From positions 1,363 to 65,362 of the forward strand of contig DCFT01000112.1 in assembly GCA_002319885.1 (NCBI GenBank): 64,000 bases of DNA, read 5' to 3'. This stretch comes from Bacteroidales bacterium UBA1797. Lineage in GTDB: Bacteria; Bacteroidota; Bacteroidia; Bacteroidales; VadinHA17. Positions within the stretch are counted from its first letter, which is position 1. Every line of letters starts with the position of its first letter. The notes below the pieces were generated by a model. The model saw nothing but the letters and a program-made list of their open reading frames with translations, ran no database searches and was not told the origin of the DNA. Of the stretch, positions 10,123 through 19,071 are shown in pieces. A program made the translations under genes and the position numbers.

Positions 10123-11754
10123 TTAATAACCTGGATTCTGATCTGCCTGTTCAATTTTTGGGTTAACATCAATTTCCTTCTGAGGAATAGGCCATAGCAT
10201 ATTTTTGGGATAACTGAATACCAAAGCAGCTTTATCGGCCTTCGGAATAGAATTCAGCAACTTAGCTGAAGTTAAGAAAGTGTTAAGCTTGTCCCATCTT
10301 ACCAGGTCGGAGAAGCGAATCTGTTCGCCGCATAGTTCAACCTTGCGTTCATGCTCCAAAGCTGTCATAAATTCATCCAATGTACCCACAGGATAAATAG
10401 CATCCATTGCAGCTGTGCCATATAATGGCATATTCACATCAGCCCTTGCTCTTACCTGATTCATATAACCTACAGCCGTAGCGAGGCTACCGCCTGATCT
10501 GTTTGCTTCTGCTTCCGCTTTCATTAACAGTACATCGGCATACCTGATCACTTTCATGTTGATGCCTGATTCATTTCCGGCAACAGCTCCTTCAGTAGCA
10601 GCTTTATAGTAGTTCTGGTATTTTCTCCAGCCTCTCCTTACATAAAAATCAGCTTCCGAGGTGGGAGTTGCAGCAACAGTCACAGGATCTATCGTCATGG
10701 TCAGGGTATTATTGTCATACAAATCACCAGTCTGGTAGCAGCAGTATCCGCGTCTGGGATCGGTTTTTACACCGTTTGCAGCAGCTGTTTCGAATTCATT
10801 CCAAAGATCTTCTGAAACGAATACGTTAAACCAGTTTAAGCAACCATATTCCTGGCCTCTGAAACAAGCCTCATTCAAACCTTCGTCAGTTCTGTCGGAA
10901 TTCCATTGGCTGGAATAACCGGCTGCGATGCTAAACTGGACTTCGAAAAGGGATTCCGGTCCATTTTCGGTTTCTTCCATAAAGTTGTTAAAATAAACAG
11001 GTTCCAGTGAGTAACCGGTAATATTATTAAAAGCATCAAGAGCGCCCTGATAATTTTTCTGGTATAAACGTGCTTTGCCTAACAGAGCCCATGCAGCCCC
11101 TGAAGTAGCCCTTCCGGCTTGTTCATCAGCTTTGGAAAAACATTTTGCTGCGGCATCTTCACAGTCGGCTTCAATTTGTGCCCAAACCTGGGCTTTAGGA
11201 GTTCTGGCAACGCCTGCACTCTCTAAAGGATCAACTCCAAGATACAGGGGAACATCACCAAATTTATCAACCAGGAAGAAATAATACAAAGCCCGCAGAA
11301 ATTTTGCCTCTCCAATATACTTGTCTCTCTTAGCATCCGATAATAAACTAACAGAGATATTGGTCTTAATTAATTCCGCATTGTTGATAACAAAATTGGC
11401 TTTATTAATGCCTCTGTAGCAAGAACTCCAGTAAGCTTCAATCAAACCATGTGTTGCATCGAATGTGAAATTCAGCCACTGTCGCTTATCAGCTTCCTGC
11501 TGTGAGTTACATGTATTCTCATGACCCATGTTTTCATTACCATACCACATGCCACGGTTGTACATACCGGTTGTTTGTAAACTGCCATAAATAGCATTTA
11601 CAGCTGACTCCACCTGAGCCGCAGTTGTAAAATATGTGTCAGGTGATAAATTGTTAGGATTCGTAAGTTGTAACTTATCCGCTTTACAGGAAAAGAATAG
11701 AACCAATGCACTGAAAAATAGTGCCGGTATGAAATATATTTTAAGTTTTTTCAT
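10123..11754 (-). CDS. SusD/RagB-family nutrient-binding lipoprotein (copy 1)
   Basis: 543 residues with a lipoprotein signal (LVLFFSC, Cys about 23) followed by KADKLQLTNPNNLSPDTYFTT. SusD landmarks are YWSSCYRGINKANFVINN, IGEAKFLRALYYFFLVDKFGDVPL, MKVIRYADVLLMKAEAE and the WPIPQKEIDVNP ... DQNPGY tail. It starts 21 bases after the SusC stop, so it is the cognate SusD of that transporter. The neighbouring order SusC-SusD-UnbV-SusD-UnbV-GH8 suggests uptake of an oligosaccharide, possibly xylan-derived if the GH8 acts on xylo-oligomers. Binding residues cannot be named by eye. Confidence 0.93.
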   Translation of the reverse strand: MKKLKIYFIPALFFSALVLFFSCKADKLQLTNPNNLSPDTYFTTAAQVESAVNAIYGSLQTTGMYNRGMWYGNENMGHENTCNSQQEADKRQWLNFTFDATHGLIEAYWSSCYRGINKANFVINNAELIKTNISVSLLSDAKRDKYIGEAKFLRALYYFFLVDKFGDVPLYLGVDPLESAGVARTPKAQVWAQIEADCEDAAAKCFSKADEQAGRATSGAAWALLGKARLYQKNYQGALDAFNNITGYSLEPVYFNNFMEETENGPESLFEVQFSIAAGYSSQWNSDRTDEGLNEACFRGQEYGCLNWFNVFVSEDLWNEFETAAANGVKTDPRRGYCCYQTGDLYDNNTLTMTIDPVTVAATPTSEADFYVRRGWRKYQNYYKAATEGAVAGNESGINMKVIRYADVLLMKAEAEANRSGGSLATAVGYMNQVRARADVNMPLYGTAAMDAIYPVGTLDEFMTALEHERKVELCGEQIRFSDLVRWDKLNTFLTSAKLLNSIPKADKAALVFSYPKNMLWPIPQKEIDVNPKIEQADQNPGY

Positions 11755-11775
11755 AATATAATTCGTTTTTAAAGT

Positions 11776-14700
11776 TTAGAAGGTAATCTGAATACCACCA
11801 ATTACTGATTTTGGTATAGGATAATTACCTACGTCAATTCCATTAGCATAGTTTTGAGCTGTCGTTTGAGGAGCGCCAATTGATCCCAATGAAGTTCCGC
11901 TTGCTGTATATCTTCCAACCTCAGGATCTAAACCCGAATATTTTGTTATGCAAATCATGTTTTGTGCACTTACATAAATTCTGAATTTAGCTATTTTGTC
12001 TCCAAATATTGCTTTAGGTAACGTATATCCCAGAGTTATGTTTTTCAATTTGGTATAGGCACCGTCTTCAACGAAACGATCAGATGCCTGAACATTGGAA
12101 GCAACTGTCCCTGCTCTTGGAATAGTGTTTGAAGGATTGGTTGGAGTCCATCTGTCTAGTACCTTGACATCGGAATTAAATAACCTGTCCATACCTACCA
12201 GATCAAAAAGATTGGTATTGTAAAGCTTATTACCGTATACTCCGCTTATAAACAAGTTCAGATCAAAGCCTTTGTATGCCATATTGAGGTCCAAACCAAG
12301 AGTCAGCTTGGGGAATGGGTTTCCGATATTGGTTCTGTCGGTTGCATCAATTTTGCCATCCCCATTTGTGTCTTTTATACGGAAATCTCCTGCAGTTGCA
12401 GAATTGAGCGCTTTTTCCGTACCACCCATATAGCTTGCAGCTTCTTCATCTGACTGGAAGATGCCGTCGAACTTCCATCCGTAGAAGTAGAAAGCAGGTT
12501 GTCCAACCTGACATCTGTTAAGGTCTTCTCCTTCAAAAGAAAATCCGGAAATATATGTAGAACCACCCAGGGATTTGACGTTATTTTTGAAAGTACCAAG
12601 ATTTAAATTAGCTGACCATTGAAAATCACCTTCAAAATCGTTGTAGCCAAACTGCAATTCAAAACCTTTTGTATCCATAGAACCTGCATTCTTGCTGATA
12701 GTACCCGTCCAGTCTCCCGTTGAAAGTGGAAGCGGCACCTGCATCAGAAGATCACTTCCCGAGTTAATATAATATTCAGCTGACAATGTAAATTTGTTTT
12801 TAAACAAACCTAAATCCAGTCCAATGTTGGTCATGGTTTCCTGCTCCCATTTTAAATTAGGATTTGAAGCTCCTGCCTGAGTTGTTCCAACAACAGCTGC
12901 ATTTTCAATAACATAATACATGTTTGAGGTTAAGGATGAGGAATAGGCATAATCCGTTATCTTGTCATTACCGGCTTTACCCCAGCTCGCTCTTAGTTTT
13001 AAGTTGCTGATAGAGGGAACATCACTTAAAAAGGCTTCTTTTGCAATATTCCAACCCAGAGATAATGAAGGGAAAGTACCCCATCTCTTGTTAGCACCAA
13101 ACCTTGACGAAGCATCTTTTCTTATTGAAGCTGAGAATAAGTACTTCCCATCATAGTTATAATTTAATCTTCCAAGGTAACTGATTCTGTAATAATCAAT
13201 TGAGGCTGAACTTATTGATGCGTCAGTGTTGCTCAATTGTTCAACCTGGTTTGTAATATTATTGTGTGAACTGGCATTCTCAACAGTTGAGTGTGCAGCG
13301 CTGTATTCTGTCAATGCCAATAACTCAAAATTATGTTTTTCAGCAAGTATCAGGTTATAAGTTAAATTGTTGGTAAACAGGAATGAATTATAATTTGCCT
13401 GATTTTTATAAATAGTTGCAAAAGTTGCCTGGTGAGTATTGCCTCCAAGATTATCGTCATTGTATGTAGGGTAAAATTGGTTGTTACGTATTCTCTCATC
13501 CTGAAGACCAAGATTTGTTCTGAATTTAAGGCCTTTAACAATGTCAAGTTCTCCATAGAGATTACCAAGCACGTACAGTGTGTTCTGGTTGCGTCTGTTA
13601 AGTTTCATTATTCTGACAGGGTTTTCAGCGTCCTGTCCGTCAATGGCGCTGGTTGGACCCTGGAAGCCGCCTAAATTATCTGCATTGTATACCGGCAGAT
13701 AAGGGGCCATTTTAATGGCATGCTCCAACAGCGATCGCCCGCCATCATCTGCCAAAGGATCCTGTGAGGAGTATGAAAAACTGAGGTTCTCTCCAACTTT
13801 CAGTCTACCCTTTTTAAAATCACTGTTTGCTCTGAAGTTGTATCTTTCCAGACCGGTTTTGATAACTATACCTTGTTGATTTAAATAACCGGCTGACAAT
13901 CTGAATGCACTGTTATCATTACCACCTGAAAGTGCAAGGTCATAATTTTGCATAGTACCTTTCTGGTATATCTGATCCTGCCAATTAGTTTCAGCAGCAG
14001 TAGTACGGGCAGCATATTGCGGATCTGAATAAACAGGAGGTGTTGTAAATGCCCCACTGGTTGCATATTCTTTATATTGGGCACTGTTCAACAAATTATA
14101 TCTTGCATTGGAATATTGAACTCCGTAATAGCTATCTAAATTAACTACTACATTACCGGCTTTCCCTTTCTTGGTTGTAACCATAATAACGCCATTTGAT
14201 CCCAGTGAACCATATATAGCAGCTGTGGAAGCATCTTTTAATACTTCAATGGATTCAATGTCTGATGGACTGATGTTGCTGATACTTGTTGCAACAACCC
14301 CGTCAACAACAAACAAAGGATTAGCATCGTTAACAGTACTGATACCTCTAATCCTGATTGTAGCATCAAAACCCGGAGCTCCATTGGAAATAACCGTCAC
14401 ACCGGCTGCACGTCCCTGCAAAGCCTGATCAAGACCTGATGAAGGCAGTGCTGTAAGCTTATCAGCTGTTACTGATGCAATAGCACCGGTAACAGTTGCC
14501 CTCTTCTGGGTACCATAACCTACTACAACAACTTCATCCAGTCCGGTCAAAGCTGATTCAAGAGTAACATCAATGACTGATTTACCATTAATATCTACCT
14601 CCTGGGTTGTATACCCCACAAAAGAGAATAACAGTGTTGTACTTCCTTTGGGAGCAACAAGTATATACTTCCCATTGGAATCTGATAAAATACCGACAGA

Positions 14701-14838
14701 AGTTCCTTTGACAAGAACTGTTACGCCGGCCATAGCTTGGCCATCCTTGTCCTTAATGACTCCAGTAATCGTTGTCTGGGCCATCAGGCTAAGATTAGCC
14801 AATAGCAATAAAAACAATAATGCACTTCGTTTAAGCAT
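11776..14838 (-). CDS. SusC/RagA-type TonB-dependent outer-membrane transporter
   Basis: 1020 residues from the ATG at 14838. That start is preferred over one 24 bases upstream because it puts the signal peptide (MLKRSALLFLLLLANLSLMAQ) at the N-terminus. After cleavage come a carboxypeptidase-regulatory-like domain (about 22-95; ITGVIKDKDGQAMAGVTVLV), the SusC motif DEVVVVGYGTQKRATVTGAI, a plug domain to about 215, and a long beta-barrel ending in a terminal Phe (GGIQITF). There is no N-terminal STN domain, so direct anti-sigma signalling is not expected. It is the first gene of the operon and the only transporter shared by two SusD proteins. A promoter-like TAAATTTG lies at 15008-15015 on the minus strand, without a clear upstream TTTG. 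Confidence 0.95.
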   Translation of the reverse strand: MLKRSALLFLLLLANLSLMAQTTITGVIKDKDGQAMAGVTVLVKGTSVGILSDSNGKYILVAPKGSTTLLFSFVGYTTQEVDINGKSVIDVTLESALTGLDEVVVVGYGTQKRATVTGAIASVTADKLTALPSSGLDQALQGRAAGVTVISNGAPGFDATIRIRGISTVNDANPLFVVDGVVATSISNISPSDIESIEVLKDASTAAIYGSLGSNGVIMVTTKKGKAGNVVVNLDSYYGVQYSNARYNLLNSAQYKEYATSGAFTTPPVYSDPQYAARTTAAETNWQDQIYQKGTMQNYDLALSGGNDNSAFRLSAGYLNQQGIVIKTGLERYNFRANSDFKKGRLKVGENLSFSYSSQDPLADDGGRSLLEHAIKMAPYLPVYNADNLGGFQGPTSAIDGQDAENPVRIMKLNRRNQNTLYVLGNLYGELDIVKGLKFRTNLGLQDERIRNNQFYPTYNDDNLGGNTHQATFATIYKNQANYNSFLFTNNLTYNLILAEKHNFELLALTEYSAAHSTVENASSHNNITNQVEQLSNTDASISSASIDYYRISYLGRLNYNYDGKYLFSASIRKDASSRFGANKRWGTFPSLSLGWNIAKEAFLSDVPSISNLKLRASWGKAGNDKITDYAYSSSLTSNMYYVIENAAVVGTTQAGASNPNLKWEQETMTNIGLDLGLFKNKFTLSAEYYINSGSDLLMQVPLPLSTGDWTGTISKNAGSMDTKGFELQFGYNDFEGDFQWSANLNLGTFKNNVKSLGGSTYISGFSFEGEDLNRCQVGQPAFYFYGWKFDGIFQSDEEAASYMGGTEKALNSATAGDFRIKDTNGDGKIDATDRTNIGNPFPKLTLGLDLNMAYKGFDLNLFISGVYGNKLYNTNLFDLVGMDRLFNSDVKVLDRWTPTNPSNTIPRAGTVASNVQASDRFVEDGAYTKLKNITLGYTLPKAIFGDKIAKFRIYVSAQNMICITKYSGLDPEVGRYTASGTSLGSIGAPQTTAQNYANGIDVGNYPIPKSVIGGIQITF

Positions 14839-15226
14839 AGTTTTGGATTTTAAGTAAAACAATAATTAGGTTTTTTTCAATAATGCAAATTTTAGGCAAT
14901 GTCAGATTATATAGATTAATAGCGATATAGAATTAGTTATCGTTCCACATAAATATGTCAAACAGTGACATGAAATCATTTAGTTCAAGAATCAGGTTGA
15001 TACATATCAAATTTATTTTATCGAGGATGGATGATATGTTAAATTCTAAACTATTGATATAAAAATTAGATCATTTTTTAAGATTAAAGAGGATAACTAT
15101 CAAATTTGAATCTTATGATAAAAATTAATCAATAGTGGATTTTAGATGCCGGATATATAACCTAGCTTATTTAATTTACAGTTTCTAATCTTCTTAATTA
15201 TGAGTGCTAGTCTATATTTGAATGGC

Positions 15227-15317
15227 GATATTTGATTATTGTCCCGGGATTCGTTAGCCTAATTAGAGCCCATGTCCTGACAAATTGCCGTCCGCATGAG
15301 GGTTGTCAGGCTTTTTT
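15227..15317 (+). ncRNA. Candidate small RNA opposite to and upstream of susC
   Basis: No plus-strand protein gene explains the intrinsic terminator at 15276-15317. Upstream of it, TATATTTG at 15213-15220 matches the Bacteroidota -7 form TAnnTTTG, although no TTTG sits at the usual -33 spacing. Transcription starting about seven bases later and ending in the T-run would give an RNA of roughly 90 bases. Small RNAs divergent from or antisense to susC genes are known regulators of polysaccharide loci in Bacteroides. This one would not overlap a susC leader starting near 15001. The ends are estimates and there is no sequence-family evidence. Confidence 0.35.
15276..15317 (+). terminator. Intrinsic terminator without an upstream protein gene
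   Basis: CCTGACAA at 15276-15283 pairs perfectly with TTGTCAGG at 15303-15310, and CTTTTTTG follows at once on the plus strand. No plus-strand gene ends nearby, so it probably ends a non-coding transcript. Confidence 0.6.
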
Positions 15318-15485
15318 GCCGTCCCGATAGATGGATGCAATTTTTGTAGTCCTGATAAAACTCACCTGAGTCAGTGTAACAATAATCTCGAAGGAACTCT
15401 CATATCAAGGTGTTCTTTATAAATGCTGAGCAAAAAACGTTCCCAACTAAGCGTCGGCAGGCAACCCCGTTAAAAATAAAAGAAA

Positions 15486-15632
15486 ATGAGTACAAAAATG
15501 TTAAATACAAAATACGACCAGTATGCTTATCCTATCCTTCGTATTGAAATCAGATTTCTTTTTCTTTGGCAGGGTTACAAAAGCTTTTCTACATCCCACC
15601 TGCAGGACAAGCGTTATTATTACAGTATTTAA
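15486..15632 (+). CDS. Short hypothetical frame, 48 codons
   Basis: An ATG at 15486 follows an A-rich stretch, as many Bacteroidota starts do, and the frame runs 48 codons to TAA at 15630. The peptide (starts MSTKMLNTKYDQYAYP, ends QDKRYYYSI) is rich in Tyr and Phe and matches no family I recognise. It has no signal peptide, membrane segment or partner gene. It may be a chance frame in non-coding DNA; it is listed because it is the best frame in the gap. Confidence 0.15.
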   Translation: MSTKMLNTKYDQYAYPILRIEIRFLFLWQGYKSFSTSHLQDKRYYYSI

Positions 15633-15700
15633 TTCAAAGGGTCAGATTTCTGAGATTTCTTTACCGTAAGCAGACCGCCAGATAACAGATCAAAGAATAA

Positions 15701-16312
15701 TCACACGAGTTTCTCCTCAAGAGCAATTTTAACCAAAGCGGCTGTATTTTTAGCATTCAGTTTGAAAAGAAGATTTTTACGGTAACTCTTTATGGTTTCC
15801 GCTCCGAGAAAAAGCTTATCGGCTATCTCCTGATTTGTGTATCCCTCGGTAATCAGGCGAAGAAGATCTGTTTCACGATGGGTTAGAAATACATGTTTGT
15901 CGCTTTCTTTTTTCATAAAAATATCAACCTCGTGACAAAGAAATATTTCCCCATTCATTACTGTTTCGACACCTTTAATTATCTCCTCTGGCATAGCATT
16001 TTTAAGGACATATCCGGAGGCACCATTCGTCAACATATTATTCACATATGTAAACTCGCTGAAGCTGGTAAGAGCCAGAATTTTAACCTTAGGATAATTC
16101 GTATGAATTGTCTCACACAACACAATACCGTTTATATCAGGGAGGTTGATATCCAGAAAAATGAGATCATATTCCGAGGTGTCCATTTTTCTTGCACATT
16201 CTTTTCCGGTGGGTGCAATATCGGCATTGCTGCAAACTTTATATTCTGAAAGAAGTGATTTAAGTCCGCCTGCAAGTACCGGATGATCATCAACAATAAG
16301 AATCTTATACAT
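15701..16312 (-). CDS. NarL/FixJ-family response regulator
   Basis: 203 residues. The receiver domain (about 1-120) has the acidic pair D8-D9, the phospho-acceptor Asp54 in FLDINLPDI, and the switch/Lys region VLKNAMPEEI. The C-terminal LuxR-type helix-turn-helix (about 140-200) contains LTHRETDLLRLITEGYTNQEIADKLFLGAETIKSYRKNLLFKL. It begins six bases after the stop of the histidine kinase gene, so the two are a translationally close pair. Phosphorylation by that kinase should control DNA binding. The target could be the SusC operon downstream or the divergent outer-membrane gene at 18375; the sequence does not decide. Confidence 0.93.
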   Translation of the reverse strand: MYKILIVDDHPVLAGGLKSLLSEYKVCSNADIAPTGKECARKMDTSEYDLIFLDINLPDINGIVLCETIHTNYPKVKILALTSFSEFTYVNNMLTNGASGYVLKNAMPEEIIKGVETVMNGEIFLCHEVDIFMKKESDKHVFLTHRETDLLRLITEGYTNQEIADKLFLGAETIKSYRKNLLFKLNAKNTAALVKIALEEKLV

Positions 16313-16318
16313 AACCTC

Positions 16319-18238
16319 TCAACAATTAAATTCAACATCCACTTCTGTACCTTTTCCAGGTGCAGTTATAATTTCAAGTCTCCCTGCCAGGGAGGTAACC
16401 CGTGAACGAATATTTTTCAAACCATTTCCTCCTTTAGCTTCAGCAGCTTCCAAATCAAACCCCTTGCCATCATCCTCTACAATAACATGTACCCTTGTGT
16501 CGTCAACTATAAGCTGGACATTAATGCTTTTTGCCTCGGAATAACGAAGGGCGTTATTTACCAGTTCATTAACAATCCGATAGGTTGCTATCTCTGTCTT
16601 TTCATCGGGACGCCGGTCGCTTCCAAAAAAATGATAGGTTACTTTATCGGTGCTGTGGCAAAAATCAGCAAGTGCGGTATTGAGCCCGTATTTCATAAGC
16701 GATTCGGGCATCAGATTATGGGCGACTCTGCGTAACTCCTTTATGGATGTGTCAATTAGTTCAATGGCTGAATTAAGAGAAGCTACGTTCTCTTCCGGGA
16801 TGGTCAGATTTCCTTTCATTGTTGCTATTTTAAGTTTTGCCACCGAGAGCATTCCTCCAAGGCCATCATGAAGATCTCTTGACAGACGTGCTCTTTCGGT
16901 TGCTTCACCTTCCATGACTGACTGAGTGGCTGTTATTTGTTTCTCTTGTTCGAGTTCTTTTATCCTTTGAGCAGAAATAAGTTGTCGTTGTTTCAGGTTT
17001 TTATATATCGAATATCCGGTTCCTGCAACTGTTGCCAGAATTGCGAGTAGTGAAACTATCAGTATAGTGTTTGTTTTCTTTTCGCTTTTCAGTGCAGTTA
17101 TCTCAAGTTCCTTTTTTTCTGTATTATATTTAGCATCAACATCAGCTATCTTTTGAGCCCATTCTTCATTCAGGTCAGCTTCTTTCATCCTTATCTGTTC
17201 CTGGGAATAATGAATAGCTTCTTCCGGCAGATTCAACCATATGGCAGATCGTTTTAACATATCGTATAATAGCCTCATATCAAGACGATTGGATGTGTCG
17301 GCCAATTGCAAAGCTTCTTTACCCGTATTTCGTGCATCTGTATACCGGCCCATTTCAATAAGATAATCACCTTGCTGCCTGTAAGCTTCCATCATACCCC
17401 TGATATTATGGTTCTCCTTATAGATATTGATCGCTGTAAGGTTATATTCAAGAGCTTTTTCCTTTTTCCCGGTCATATAATAACAATATCCCACTCTTAC
17501 CAAGGCTGCTGCATAGTAGTTCTTGTCAATATCTTTCAGTAAATTTAAAGCTTCATCACCATATAATATTCCTTCATTAAAATCACTTTTATTAAGTGCA
17601 AATACTGAGAGGTTCACCAGCGAAACCGCAGTACCTCTTTTATCGTTTGTCTTCCTTTGCAAGGCCAGCGATTTCAATGTATATTCTCTTGCTTTCTCCT
17701 GGTTACCGGCGGTGTAGTAAAGCGAACCCAGGTTGCCCAGTATTTTACCCTGCATGATCAGGTTGTTTTCCGATTCATAATATTTAAGCAGATTCGTATA
17801 GATAACCATAGCTGTGTCATACTTTGCTGTAACCCTGAATATGTTGGCAATGTTATTCAGCAGCTCTGCCTCCTTCTTTTTATCCGGGCGATCTTTAAAG
17901 CTTTCAAGAGCATCATTGAGAAAGATCAGGGAACTATCGTTTTTACCCTGACTATAATATATGTATCCTATCCATCCGGCTGCTTCTCCTTTTTTTGAAA
18001 TCTCGCCACCTTCCTCTGCAAGACGATATTGCCTTTTTGCAACTGATAAGGCAGATGGAAGATCATTAGCCAGATACAGATTATATAATTGCTGAATGAT
18101 CTTAATCTGTTCGGCATAATTCGTTCTGTCAACAGAGTCCAGTATTCTCTGAAGCGAGTCGACCCTGGTTGGATTCTGCTGCGCGACAGAGTGATTAAAT
18201 GTGATTAACAAAACTGGTATGACAAATAAATTTCTCAT
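16319..18238 (-). CDS. TPR-containing sensor histidine kinase (HisKA_3 type)
   Basis: 639 residues. A signal peptide (ending NHSVAQQ) is followed by a periplasmic region of about 350 residues made of tetratricopeptide-like helices (for example ALEYNLTAINIYKENHN). One membrane helix follows at about 383-405 (TILIVSLLAILATVAGTGYSIY), then a cytoplasmic coiled coil. The dimerisation/phospho-acceptor motif ERARLSRDLHDGLGG has His457, and a HATPase_c domain follows (NELVNNALRYS, DDGKGF, GGNGLKNI). This is the NarX/DegS-like kinase class that pairs with NarL-type regulators, and its regulator is the next gene. TPR sensors commonly read protein partners, so the signal may be another envelope protein. 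Confidence 0.93.
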   Translation of the reverse strand: MRNLFVIPVLLITFNHSVAQQNPTRVDSLQRILDSVDRTNYAEQIKIIQQLYNLYLANDLPSALSVAKRQYRLAEEGGEISKKGEAAGWIGYIYYSQGKNDSSLIFLNDALESFKDRPDKKKEAELLNNIANIFRVTAKYDTAMVIYTNLLKYYESENNLIMQGKILGNLGSLYYTAGNQEKAREYTLKSLALQRKTNDKRGTAVSLVNLSVFALNKSDFNEGILYGDEALNLLKDIDKNYYAAALVRVGYCYYMTGKKEKALEYNLTAINIYKENHNIRGMMEAYRQQGDYLIEMGRYTDARNTGKEALQLADTSNRLDMRLLYDMLKRSAIWLNLPEEAIHYSQEQIRMKEADLNEEWAQKIADVDAKYNTEKKELEITALKSEKKTNTILIVSLLAILATVAGTGYSIYKNLKQRQLISAQRIKELEQEKQITATQSVMEGEATERARLSRDLHDGLGGMLSVAKLKIATMKGNLTIPEENVASLNSAIELIDTSIKELRRVAHNLMPESLMKYGLNTALADFCHSTDKVTYHFFGSDRRPDEKTEIATYRIVNELVNNALRYSEAKSINVQLIVDDTRVHVIVEDDGKGFDLEAAEAKGGNGLKNIRSRVTSLAGRLEIITAPGKGTEVDVEFNC

Positions 18239-18282
18239 ATAAAAATGTATTACAAATTTCTAAAAGCTTTTTTTCTGAAAAA

Positions 18283-18298
18283 ACCCCCTTTTGGGGGT
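18283..18298. repeat. C5-T4-G5 hairpin in the divergent region
   Basis: ACCCCC-TTTT-GGGGGT forms a six-base-pair hairpin 45 bases upstream of the kinase start and 77 bases upstream of the plus-strand barrel gene. It stands out in AT-rich DNA. It could be a regulator site or an RNA structure in a leader. A TAATTTTG element that could be the -7 box of the plus-strand gene follows at 18321-18328. Confidence 0.4.
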
Positions 18299-18374
18299 AA
18301 AACAGCTTCGGGAGTACAAATAATTTTGTCGTATATCAAACTTAATATTATCAAACAATAAAAAAGTACTAATT

Positions 18375-18932
18375 ATGAAAAAAAATCTGATTTCCGTTAT
18401 CTTGTTTATTAGTTTAACTACAGGAGCCATAGCTCAAAACACATTTGTAAAAGGGGATAAAATCCTTAACCTTGGAATTGGTTTAGGCAGTGTTTTATAT
18501 TCGGGAGGATCATATACAAGTAAAACTCCTCCATTATCAGCATCATTTGAGATAGGTGTTAAGGACAAACTCTTTGATGATAAAAGCTCACTTGGAATTG
18601 GAGGGTATCTTGGTTACACCGGCGCAAAATGGGAATATGACAACTGGGGATATAAATATTCAAACATCATTTTAGGTGTAAGAGGAGTACTGCATTATCA
18701 ACTGGTTGATAAACTCGATACTTACACAGGTTTACTGCTTGGCTATAATATTGTTACTGCCAAGGAATTTGGTACAGCCATTTATGGATATAATTACAGC
18801 GCCTCTTCCAGTGGTCTTGCGTATTCATGGTTTGTCGGCGGAAGGTATTACTTCAGTGATAAATTTGCCGGCATGCTTGAACTTGGATATGGCATCTCTT
18901 ATCTTAATCTTGGCGTAGCTTTAAAATTCTAA
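18375..18932 (+). CDS. Small outer-membrane beta-barrel protein, unknown function
   Basis: 185 residues with a clear signal peptide (MKKNLISVILFISLTTGAIAQ). The mature part alternates polar and hydrophobic residues and is rich in Gly, Tyr and Trp (GIGGYLGYTGAKWEYDNWGYKYSN, YSWFVGGRYYFSDKFAGMLELGYG). It ends in Phe (GVALKF), as outer-membrane porin-like eight-stranded barrels do. It is divergent from the TPR kinase/NarL pair, so it may be one of their targets. No ligand or enzyme motif is visible. The ATG is preceded by an A-rich stretch and no Shine-Dalgarno site, as is usual here. Confidence 0.75.
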   Translation: MKKNLISVILFISLTTGAIAQNTFVKGDKILNLGIGLGSVLYSGGSYTSKTPPLSASFEIGVKDKLFDDKSSLGIGGYLGYTGAKWEYDNWGYKYSNIILGVRGVLHYQLVDKLDTYTGLLLGYNIVTAKEFGTAIYGYNYSASSSGLAYSWFVGGRYYFSDKFAGMLELGYGISYLNLGVALKF

Positions 18933-19071
18933 GATCTTAAACCTCACTCCGATAATCAATTATAATATATGAGTATCTGTAATTATGTATATTAATCCAT
19001 TGAATTCCCTGCGTTTTTGGATTTAATATACATGATTACCGATAGTCAGTTAAAATAATAAAATCATATGT

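Larger units (their letters stand above)
14839..15700. other. Gene-poor 0.86 kb region upstream of the SusC operon
   Basis: This interval separates the SusC operon from the NarL-type regulator gene; both are on the minus strand. It is AT-rich and has no long frame. It holds a plus-strand hairpin with a T-run and a promoter-like element upstream of it (listed separately as a possible small RNA), a 48-codon plus-strand frame, and a lone minus-strand TAAATTTG at 15008-15015 that could serve the SusC operon. Confidence 0.6.

Noticed and set aside
14863..15700. Search for tRNA genes, riboswitches or an origin in the long gap
   Set aside because: No cloverleaf, T-loop sequence or known aptamer core was seen; only the small terminator and promoter-like box.
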